20,733 nucleotides of DNA from NCBI GenBank assembly GCA_047614005.1, contig JBLHIK010000012.1:1-20733 (forward strand). Reading direction: 5' to 3'. The position numbers and the translations under genes are program-made. The DNA is from JBLHIK01 sp047614005. Lineage in GTDB: Bacteria; Patescibacteriota; Minisyncoccia; Phycocordibacterales; UBA1006. Shown here piece by piece: positions 6,883 through 13,473 of the stretch (its first letter is position 1; each line of letters begins with the position of its first letter). The notes beneath the pieces are model-generated. The model had not been told where the DNA came from. It saw only the letters and a program-made list of their open reading frames with translations, and searched no databases.

Positions 6883-8388
6883 CTAGTCAAGCTCTATTAT
6901 CTCTATATCATCTATATCATCATTGCCCTCAACCTCTTTTTTCTCTTTTCTTGTTTCTTCAATACCTTGGTTTTTATAGAGGAAAAAAGATCCTATCCCT
7001 ATAATACAGATAGAAAGAGGAATGAGCCACAAAAGCATACTGGGTGTTGCCTTCTGAGCTTTATCACTCCCAACAGATGCTGACAAGAGACTGCTTTCTT
7101 TTTGCTCTTCATCTTCTACTTTTTCTTTATCAGCTTTTTTGGATGATGTTACAAATGATGTTGTTTTGTTTTTTACAGGTATTACTTTTGACACTACAGG
7201 GTATGAAGAAATAGTTTGGTTTTCTGAATTTTTTATCGTAACAGAATGTACGCCAATACCACTATATGCTTTAGGTATAGAAATATTGAGCGTTGCATTT
7301 TTTGATATCATTGTATGATCAGGTACAGCAAAAACACCTTTTGGAAACACAAACCACCACCCTGTCATATCAATATCTACTGATGTCTTGTTTGAAAGAG
7401 AGATAAAAATATTTTTATTCTCTTCTAAGATAGAATTTATCACGAGGTTTGTATTTGAAATAGTAAGAACAATACTGTCTGTCATATCAGGCTTTTTTGA
7501 AAATTCAGAATCATAGTAATCTAGTACAACAGAGTATGTACCAGGAAAAGAATACGTATGTGAAATATTACTCACGTCACCTTTTCCTTCAAAGGTTTCT
7601 CCATCACCAAAATTCCAATAATATCGCCCAAACTTATATCTCCTTTCACATGCAGTAATGAAAGCTTCAAAATCAATATTATTACCAGAGATGAATGAAC
7701 CTATAGTAGATGCTTTTATTTCTAGATTTTTAAGACGAGGGTCGCAATAATCTTTTGTAGTCTTGCTTGAATTTTCTGTTGAAGTATTTGACGTTGTATT
7801 TGTATTTGAACTTGAATCAGTGCTTGATTCAGAGTTATTATTTTCTGTTGGAGTATTGTCACTACTATTAGCTGCTCTGGGTGTTGCTGTATCAGTCACC
7901 CAGCTTCCACTACTGTACTGCATAGTCTCTTTTGTTACATTATCACCAGCACTCCATCCACCACTACTATCGAGAGTATATTCTGCATTTCCATCACCTT
8001 TGACTATTTTTAGATATTCTCCAGTATTTCCAAGACTCCCAACATATATTAAATCTGCACTCATTAAAGGAGCGGAATCATCATCAGTGCGCTCAAGGAG
8101 AAAATACCCTCCTGCAGAAATATTTCCGGAAAGCTCTATGTGAGGCTGTCCGTCATTTGCTTCCAATACCCAGCCATCTATATTTACACTACTTGAACCC
8201 TCATTATATAACTCTATCCATTCATCATTAGCACTTTCCATACTTCCCATCCATGCCACTTCATTGATACGAACAGTAGCAGAAGAGATAAAAGGAAAGA
8301 ACATTACAAAACAAAAGAGGAAAATCCTAATATCTGTTTTCTTTAAAACAGATATTAGGATTTTTATTTTATTCCAAACACATTGCAT
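6883..8388 (-). CDS. Surface protein with lamin-tail and PKD domains and C-terminal anchor
   Basis: A 501-residue exported protein. N-terminal residues about 16-37 form a signal peptide (KK, then IRIFLFCFVMFFPFISSA). Residues about 38-155 are a lamin-tail domain (VRINEVAWMGS...NDEWIELYN...IDGWVL...GYFLLER). A Ser/Thr/Asn-rich linker follows at about 165-215. A PKD domain at about 230-315 has the hallmark YWNFGDGE and HTYSFPGTYSV. Another beta-sandwich resembling a second lamin-tail domain comes next (DMTGWWFVFP). A membrane segment at about 451-471 is followed by an acidic cytoplasmic tail (DDIDDIEIIELD). The order fits an adhesin-like or scaffold surface protein. It starts 8 bp after the TraG-like gene ends, and a 20-bp palindrome lies over codons 9-23. 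Confidence 0.85.
   Translation of the reverse strand: MQCVWNKIKILISVLKKTDIRIFLFCFVMFFPFISSATVRINEVAWMGSMESANDEWIELYNEGSSSVNIDGWVLEANDGQPHIELSGNISAGGYFLLERTDDDSAPLMSADLIYVGSLGNTGEYLKIVKGDGNAEYTLDSSGGWSAGDNVTKETMQYSSGSWVTDTATPRAANSSDNTPTENNNSESSTDSSSNTNTTSNTSTENSSKTTKDYCDPRLKNLEIKASTIGSFISGNNIDFEAFITACERRYKFGRYYWNFGDGETFEGKGDVSNISHTYSFPGTYSVVLDYYDSEFSKKPDMTDSIVLTISNTNLVINSILEENKNIFISLSNKTSVDIDMTGWWFVFPKGVFAVPDHTMISKNATLNISIPKAYSGIGVHSVTIKNSENQTISSYPVVSKVIPVKNKTTSFVTSSKKADKEKVEDEEQKESSLLSASVGSDKAQKATPSMLLWLIPLSICIIGIGSFFLYKNQGIEETRKEKKEVEGNDDIDDIEIIELD
8321..8364. repeat. Perfect 20-bp hairpin inside the signal-peptide codons
   Basis: The arms 8321-8340 and 8345-8364 are exact reverse complements around a CTTT loop. 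It lies 33 bp downstream of the TraG-like gene stop on the minus strand, and within codons 9-23 of the lamin-tail gene. It looks like an intrinsic terminator whose arms are also coding. The minus-strand tail is only moderately T-rich (CCTCTTTTGTTTTG), while the plus-strand tail TTTATTTTATT is better. Confidence 0.9.
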
Positions 8389-8396
8389 ATATATTA

Positions 8397-10712
8397 TTAT
8401 TCTAAAATACGTCGCAAGACATCTTCAGGAACTTCTTTTACAGAACCAGTGCGAGGTTCAAAAAGAGAGTCGTCGTACTTCTGCTTTTTATCTTCTTGAG
8501 ACATGTCTTCTTTGGGAGAAAATGTATCTTCCTTGGAAGCATCCGATGTTTCTTTTTTTATAAACGCTTCATTTTCTCTGATGAGATGAGGTGAGTTTAG
8601 TTCCTCTTTTGATATATCTTTCTGAATGTCCCTTGTTTTAGATTCTTGTATATTTTCTATCAATCCTTTATCTGTATTCACTTCCTTTTCTTCGTGTACT
8701 TTTTGAGATAACACGCTTTCGTCTTTAAAAGAAAGACCTGCGAGAGCATCTTTGAGACTTGTTGGTTTTTTCTTTTCTTCATATTTTACAACAGGTATTT
8801 CTTGTACACTTTTTTGATCTTGCTCTGTAGATTCTTTTTTACTTTCTTGATTCTGGATGTTTTTTTCTTTTATATCTTCTTCTGGGTTATTTTTTGCAAC
8901 AGTATGAGAAAGAAGACTCTTAAGAGATATCGTTTCTTTTTGTATTTCTTTTTTGTGAGGATTGCTGGTGTTATTGTTCTTTTTTATTATACTTTTACCT
9001 GTACTACTTGGGGTAAATTTTGTTACCTGAGAAGGTAAAACCTGTGTAGGGGTATCTTTTTCAATCTTTTCAACTTTAGCTACTGAAACCTCTGTAGTTT
9101 CTTTTTTCTCAATCTTCTTCATAACATCTTTTTTGTTTTCCGCCTGCGTATGTTCTGACGATATAGTATTAAGCAGATCAGAGAGCTTGGATGATGCTAT
9201 CGGTGTGTCCATGGCAATATCTTTTTGTACGTGCTGAACTACACCCTTTTTTTCTTCTTCTTTTTTATCTTGTGAATTATTTTTTTTACCTTTTATTTCA
9301 AAAGTAGTTCTCTCTACTGGCTTGTTTTTCTTGTTTTGATTGTTTGGATTGTGATTACCTTTGTTTTGCGGGTTTTTATTATGGTTATTATTTTGATTGT
9401 TATTGTTTTGGTGATTATTGCCGTCGAGCATCCATTCTGAAATAGCTGCAGCAATATCGCTCCGCTTTTGACCATACGTTTCTCGAGAATTTTTCAATAC
9501 TTCATCTTTGAAAGTAAGAGCTGGTTTTTCAGGTCTATTCATTGTGCGAGCAGAAAAAGGCTTTGAACCTACACCATCTATCATAAGCCTGAGATATACT
9601 TGAGTAAAACCGAGGTTTACAATATCATCCGCAAGAAAAACATGTCCAAATTCTTTTTCAAAAATCTCCGCATCAAAAGAACCCACACGAAAAGTAATAA
9701 GACTTCCGACGTTACCAAAAACCGCCGCACGCACCTCTTCGCTCATTTGTTCTACATATTGGTGAGCAATAGTGAGATTGAGTTTGTATTTACGGGCCTC
9801 TGAGAGAATATCCGCGAAAGAGTCTGATGAGAAAGATTGAAACTCATCTACGAAGAAGTAGAAATTTGGCAAGTCTTTAATGCCCTCTGGCCCTACATCA
9901 GCGCGACTCATCGCACCAAGATATATTTTTGTAATGAGCATTCCTCCTAAGAGAGCTGCATTACTCTCACCTATCTGCCCTTTTGATAGATTCATTATAA
10001 GGATTTTTTTATTATCCATAATGTCACGAATATCGAAGCTGGATTTTTCCTGACCAACGATATTTCGAATAACAGGGTTTGAGATAAATTGACCAATCTT
10101 GTTCTGAATAGAAGCACCTGCTTCTTGCATGTATCTCTCTCCGTATTTTTCAAATTCATCTACCCAAAAAGCCTTTACCGATGGGTCGGAGATATTTGAA
10201 ACGACACGCTTTCTATATGCTTTATCGGCGAGCATTCTGTTTACTCCCAAGATAGTAGAGCCGGGGTATTCCAAAAGTGCTAGGAGTACATTTCCGAGGA
10301 TATATTCCATACGAGCAGACCATGCATCTACCCATATCTTTTTAAACGAAGACATGAGACCCGAAGCCACGAGATGCCTCTTGTCTGGATCAACATCTTC
10401 CATGACGTTGAAAGAAACAGGCATATCTACATCATGAGGAGCAAAGTACACAACATCTTTTATACGATGCTCTGGAATATATTCGAGAAAAGTCTCTGCT
10501 GTTCCTCCATGAGGATCGATAAATGCCATTCCGTTTCCATTGTTGATATCTTGTATGGCAAGATTTTCAAGAAGAGTAGACTTACCCATACCAGTCTTAC
10601 CGATAATATACATATGTCTCGTACGGTCTTTTGCCTTTATACCGAACTTTCGATTTTGATTACGAAAATCAGTTTCGGCAAAATATGTAATCTGTTCTTC
10701 ATTTTGTGACAT
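8397..10712 (-). CDS. TraG/VirD4-like ATPase with long disordered tail
   Basis: A 771-residue protein from the start chosen here. Walker A GKTGMGKST is at 38-46 and Walker B FYFFVDEFQSF has D289-E290. The block AFIDPHGG and the later segment TIAHQYVEQM match type IV secretion coupling ATPases (TraG/VirD4, TraM-recognition domain). No N-terminal membrane segment is visible, unlike classical VirD4. After about residue 430 the sequence is low complexity: an Asn-rich stretch (NNNNQNNNHNKNPQNKG), then about 300 residues of Lys/Glu/Ser-rich disorder with short repeated SLKxxL-like motifs. An in-frame ATG lies 24 nt upstream, but TGATATAAT at 10720-10728 ends at that codon's promoter-side and 7 nt before the chosen ATG, making 10712 the likely start. 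It may energise DNA or pilus transport. Confidence 0.88.
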   Translation of the reverse strand: MSQNEEQITYFAETDFRNQNRKFGIKAKDRTRHMYIIGKTGMGKSTLLENLAIQDINNGNGMAFIDPHGGTAETFLEYIPEHRIKDVVYFAPHDVDMPVSFNVMEDVDPDKRHLVASGLMSSFKKIWVDAWSARMEYILGNVLLALLEYPGSTILGVNRMLADKAYRKRVVSNISDPSVKAFWVDEFEKYGERYMQEAGASIQNKIGQFISNPVIRNIVGQEKSSFDIRDIMDNKKILIMNLSKGQIGESNAALLGGMLITKIYLGAMSRADVGPEGIKDLPNFYFFVDEFQSFSSDSFADILSEARKYKLNLTIAHQYVEQMSEEVRAAVFGNVGSLITFRVGSFDAEIFEKEFGHVFLADDIVNLGFTQVYLRLMIDGVGSKPFSARTMNRPEKPALTFKDEVLKNSRETYGQKRSDIAAAISEWMLDGNNHQNNNNQNNNHNKNPQNKGNHNPNNQNKKNKPVERTTFEIKGKKNNSQDKKEEEKKGVVQHVQKDIAMDTPIASSKLSDLLNTISSEHTQAENKKDVMKKIEKKETTEVSVAKVEKIEKDTPTQVLPSQVTKFTPSSTGKSIIKKNNNTSNPHKKEIQKETISLKSLLSHTVAKNNPEEDIKEKNIQNQESKKESTEQDQKSVQEIPVVKYEEKKKPTSLKDALAGLSFKDESVLSQKVHEEKEVNTDKGLIENIQESKTRDIQKDISKEELNSPHLIRENEAFIKKETSDASKEDTFSPKEDMSQEDKKQKYDDSLFEPRTGSVKEVPEDVLRRILE

Positions 10713-10719
10713 TGTATTT

Positions 10720-10728
10720 ATTATATCA
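10720..10728 (-). promoter_or_regulatory. Extended -10 promoter of the TraG-like gene, leaderless
   Basis: TGATATAAT on the minus strand, with the TATAAT part at 10720-10725, ends 7 nt before the ATG at 10712. It lies back to back with the promoter of the plus-strand pair at 10770-10775. Confidence 0.65.
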
Positions 10729-10769
10729 CGTCTCATGACAAAATGAGAAACAAAGAAAAAACATTATGA

Positions 10770-10775
10770 TATACT
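10770..10775 (+). promoter_or_regulatory. -10 box TATACT of the small membrane gene pair
   Basis: TATACT ends 8 nt before the ATG at 10784. An upstream in-frame ATG at 10766 overlaps the box and is therefore unlikely to be used. Confidence 0.5.
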
Positions 10776-10783
10776 TATGCTAT

Positions 10784-11029
10784 ATGAAATCAGATATATT
10801 TACACTTGGCAAAGGTGGTGGACTCATAGAAACCGTAGCTGTCCCTCTCTCTGATAATTTCTTACTTTATGCATTTTTTGGCTGTATTATATTGTCGGTA
10901 TTTTTCTGGCTGACTTTGACATATCATTGGAGTAAATACGGCAAAGGAGTCCTCACTATGCCTGCGCAAATCATCTTTACGGGAGGTTTGGCATTTTTAA
11001 TAGTATCTATAGCCCGTCTTATTTTATAA
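10784..11029 (+). CDS. Small two-TM membrane protein, unknown function
   Basis: An 81-residue protein starting MKSDIFTLGKGGG. Two hydrophobic segments are at about residues 26-46 (LLYAFFGCIILSVFFWLTL) and 58-79 (MPAQIIFTGGLAFLIVSIARLI), joined by a short basic loop (YHWSKYGKG), so both ends are probably outside. It is the first gene of a pair with the PH-domain gene (3-bp gap) and is divergent from the TraG-like gene, suggesting a shared membrane process. I do not recognise a family. Confidence 0.75.
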   Translation: MKSDIFTLGKGGGLIETVAVPLSDNFLLYAFFGCIILSVFFWLTLTYHWSKYGKGVLTMPAQIIFTGGLAFLIVSIARLIL

Positions 11030-11032
11030 TAT

Positions 11033-11569
11033 ATGTGGAACTTACTACCAAATGAGAGAAAACAGTTTGTAGCGCGAAAGCATAGCTTTATTTTCATTAC
11101 AGAAACATTATTTTTTATCCTCTTTGCCTTTTTACCATATGTCATTCCAGAGCAGTGGTACTCTTTTATCCCTCTCTCTGTTCAAAATAGCTCTGGAGAA
11201 AGTATTTCTCAAATGGCTTATATGGTATGGCTTCTGCTTTTATGGATTGGATTTTTTGTCGCATGGACAAATTACTTTCTCGACATATGGATCATAACCA
11301 ACAAACGCATCATCGATGTCGACCAAAAAGGTCTTTTTCGAAGAGAGATTGCCACACTACAAGTGGAGCATATTGTAGATATGAAGATTATCACTCCAGG
11401 TTTTTGGGGAAGTATTCTCGGATATGGCTCTATTGAGATACAAACAGCAGGAGCAGAAAAAGAATTTACAATAAAAAATGTACGACGACCAGAAGAAGTA
11501 AAGCAAAAAATCTCAACCATCCAAAGAAAATCAATCGACGCCATAAAGGAAGTCCGAGTAGTACGGTAA
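11033..11569 (+). CDS. Membrane protein with bacterial PH domain (bPH2, YdbS-like)
   Basis: A 178-residue protein. Two hydrophobic segments are at about 18-38 and 62-84. A bacterial pleckstrin-homology-like domain at about 86-165 is recognised by IITNKRIIDVDQKGLFRRE, the LQVEHIVDMKI block and GYGSIEIQTAG, which follow the YdbS/bPH2 pattern. The domain should face the cytoplasm on the inner leaflet. It begins 3 bp after the preceding small membrane gene and is probably co-transcribed and translated with it. The role is unknown; such proteins are often found with transport or secretion genes, here the divergent TraG-like ATPase. Confidence 0.85.
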   Translation: MWNLLPNERKQFVARKHSFIFITETLFFILFAFLPYVIPEQWYSFIPLSVQNSSGESISQMAYMVWLLLLWIGFFVAWTNYFLDIWIITNKRIIDVDQKGLFRREIATLQVEHIVDMKIITPGFWGSILGYGSIEIQTAGAEKEFTIKNVRRPEEVKQKISTIQRKSIDAIKEVRVVR

Positions 11570-11581
11570 AGCTTCCATAAT

Positions 11582-11610
11582 TTGACTTTTTTGAAACACA
11601 CTGATAATAT
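11582..11610 (+). promoter_or_regulatory. Strong promoter upstream of a 27-codon frame
   Basis: TTGACT (11582-11587), exactly 17 nt, then TAATAT (11605-11610). This is the best -35/-10 pair in the window. It ends 7 nt before an ATG at 11618, the same spacing as other leaderless genes here. Confidence 0.65.
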
Positions 11611-11617
11611 TAGATCC

Positions 11618-11701
11618 ATGATAAGTAATAAGAAGTATTTTTCACATACATCTCGTTGGCACCGTATTTTTTTCCGGCGTTTTTACTTGCATTCTTTTTA
11701 G
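11618..11701 (+). CDS. Candidate 27-residue basic/aromatic peptide, or leader of the dipeptidase
   Basis: ATG to TAG encodes 27 residues with six Lys/Arg, three His, no acidic residue and eight aromatics (Y7, F8, W14, F18, F19, F22, Y23, F27). It has its own promoter with leaderless spacing. A short hairpin at the stop (11696-11716) and a terminator (11733-11766) follow. It could be a small protein, an attenuator leader peptide for the dipeptidase gene, or a chance frame inside a small RNA of about 150 nt. The promoter is better supported than the translation. Confidence 0.35.
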   Translation: MISNKKYFSHTSRWHRIFFRRFYLHSF

Positions 11702-11732
11702 AGAAAATTTCTAAAAGATACCCCATCGAAGT

Positions 11733-11766
11733 AAAGTACGTCACTACATATGACGTACTTTTTTTA
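11733..11766 (+). terminator. Rho-independent terminator or attenuator before the dipeptidase gene
   Basis: The stem AAGTACGTCA/TGACGTACTT (11734-11743 with 11751-11760) has a 7-nt loop and is followed by a T-run, and ends about 20 nt before the dipeptidase ATG. An alternative pairing of 11663-11670 with 11733-11740 (8 bp including one G-U) would disrupt it. Confidence 0.75.
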
Positions 11767-11786
11767 TTAAATAAAACAAACAAAAC

Positions 11787-13115
11787 ATGAATAACAACCT
11801 ACCTAAAAAATACATAGAACAGCTAACAGAATTCATATCCTTCAAAAGTATCTCTACTGACGCATCATATAGTGAAGAATGTCACAAAACAGCACAATGG
11901 CTCAAAAATCTCTTTTTGAAGAATAATTTTGAAGTAAAAATAGACCAAGGCCCTACTACAAATCCTCTCGTAATGGCAAAATATCATCAAGATAAGGATA
12001 TGGAAACCATACTCATCTATGGTCACTATGATGTTCAGCCTGCAGAAGAAAAAGAAGGTTGGAGTCATGACCCTTTTACCCTTACGGAAAGAGACGGCCG
12101 CTTAAGTGCTCGAGGCGCTATAGACAATAAAGGACAAGTATTTGTGCATATCTACACAATACTCGAACTCATGCGAGAAAATCAGCTCAAATACAATATT
12201 ATCTTTATGATCGAAGGAAATGAAGAATCAAGCAATCATGATATATCAGAACAGCTTGAAAAAAATAAAGATTTTCTCAAATCAGATTATGTATTGATAT
12301 CAGATGGAGAAACTACAAAAAACCTTCCTACAGTAGAACTATCATTTCGAGGTGGTACCAACATGACAATCAACATAAACACAGCTCCAAACAATTTCCA
12401 CTCTGGTATCTATGGTGGAGCTGTACCAAATGCAGCCCTTGTACTCTCTCAAATTTTAGCAAAGATAAAGGATGAGAAAAACAATGTATTAATATCAGGA
12501 TTCTATACAGATACAGATGACATATCTCCAGAAATAAAAGAAATGAATTCTTCTATAGCTTCTACAGAAGAAATATTGGAATTATCTGGAGTAAAAGAAC
12601 TTCTCACAGAAGATGATCTTGATTTCTATACACAAACAGGACTACGTCCTACTATAGAAATATCAGGTATTACTTCTGGGTATACTGGTGTAGGTTATCT
12701 CAACATAGTACCTGCTCACGCTGAAGCAAGACTAAACATACGCACAGCGCCAGGACAAGACACAGAAAAAGTAACAAATATAGTAAAAACCTTCATCGAA
12801 AAAGAAACACCAAACTATGCAACACTCAAGGTACAGGCAGAGGAAGGAGGAAATTCTATTGCACTTGATTCAACTTCAGAAAAATTAGAAGAAATAAAAG
12901 AAATATTAGAAGAAATATATCAACAACCTGTCGTATCAAAGCATGTCGGAGGAAGTATACCTATCGTGTCTGATTTTATTGAAAAACAAAACATGAATGT
13001 CATATCAGTTTCTCTTGCAAATGAAGATTGCAATATGCACGGAATCCATGAAAACTTTGATATCTCAATGGTAAAAAACGGTCTCGCTTTCAGTCGTAGA
13101 TTTTTCCAAAAATAA
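11787..13115 (+). CDS. M20-family dipeptidase (zinc metallopeptidase)
   Basis: A 442-residue cytoplasmic metallopeptidase of the M20 family, carnosinase/CNDP-like branch, expected to cut dipeptides from the C-terminal side. Metal and catalytic residues are visible: H80 and D82 in IYGHYDVQP, D113 in ARGAIDNKG, and E146-E147 in EGNEES. The lid/dimerisation domain starts near residue 185 and carries FHSGIYGGAVPN with its conserved His. Near the C-terminus are GGSIPIVSDF and MHGIHENF, the latter with the last metal-ligand His. Length is normal. No signal peptide is present, so it probably digests imported peptides. No clear -10 box of its own lies between the terminator at 11733-11766 and the ATG, so it may depend on readthrough from 11605. 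Confidence 0.9.
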   Translation: MNNNLPKKYIEQLTEFISFKSISTDASYSEECHKTAQWLKNLFLKNNFEVKIDQGPTTNPLVMAKYHQDKDMETILIYGHYDVQPAEEKEGWSHDPFTLTERDGRLSARGAIDNKGQVFVHIYTILELMRENQLKYNIIFMIEGNEESSNHDISEQLEKNKDFLKSDYVLISDGETTKNLPTVELSFRGGTNMTININTAPNNFHSGIYGGAVPNAALVLSQILAKIKDEKNNVLISGFYTDTDDISPEIKEMNSSIASTEEILELSGVKELLTEDDLDFYTQTGLRPTIEISGITSGYTGVGYLNIVPAHAEARLNIRTAPGQDTEKVTNIVKTFIEKETPNYATLKVQAEEGGNSIALDSTSEKLEEIKEILEEIYQQPVVSKHVGGSIPIVSDFIEKQNMNVISVSLANEDCNMHGIHENFDISMVKNGLAFSRRFFQK

Positions 13116-13139
13116 CAAACAAGAAAGGGTGCAGTAGAG

Positions 13140-13181
13140 CACACCATACAGGCTGAGTCTAGAACCAGCCTGTATGGTGTG
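13140..13181. repeat. 16-bp perfect hairpin without T-tract
   Basis: CACACCATACAGGCTG pairs perfectly with CAGCCTGTATGGTGTG around a 10-nt loop, 24 bp after the dipeptidase stop. Neither flank has a T-run, so it is not a classical terminator. It may protect the mRNA 3' end or be a protein-binding site. Confidence 0.85.
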
Positions 13182-13226
13182 AAATACACATCTATAGAAA
13201 TAGTTCTTTTTACAATTTTAAAAAAT

Positions 13227-13400
13227 ATGAAAAACGAAAACGAGAAAACCATTCGACAAAATAAGAATGTAGATCCAGAACCTAGAGAACCTCAACCTCA
13301 ATACACTACAACAAAACAAACAGAGGAAGATAAAAATTCAGGGCTTGATCAAAAAATACCATATATTAAACCAGGTGGTTCAATACAATGGCTATATTAA
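13227..13400 (+). CDS. Small disordered Pro/Glu/Gln-rich protein, hypothetical
   Basis: A 57-residue frame starting MKNENEKTIRQNKN. It is polar and Pro-rich in the middle (DPEPREPQPQ) and ends PYIKPGGSIQWLY, with no membrane segment. A TACAAT box at 13211-13216 ends 10 nt before the ATG and a terminator follows 21 bp after the stop, which together make a complete small transcription unit. The frame stays open upstream to a GTG at 13179, but that start overlaps the 16-bp hairpin. Coding status is plausible, not certain. Confidence 0.5.
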   Translation: MKNENEKTIRQNKNVDPEPREPQPQYTTTKQTEEDKNSGLDQKIPYIKPGGSIQWLY

Positions 13401-13419
13401 AATCTTATTTATGTTTTTT

Positions 13420-13457
13420 AAAAAAGCCTTTTACTTTTCAGTAAAAGGCTTTTTTTT
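13420..13457. terminator. Bidirectional Rho-independent terminator
   Basis: The stem AAAAAGCCTTTTACT/AGTAAAAGGCTTTTT with a TTTC loop and T-runs sits between the convergent small gene (+) and the channel gene (-). Confidence 0.9.
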
Positions 13458-13473
13458 AAAACTCTTTTAATAA

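Noticed and set aside
10736..10736. Upstream ATG for the TraG-like ATPase
   Set aside because: It lies upstream of the -10 box TGATATAAT; the ATG at 10712 fits the leaderless spacing.
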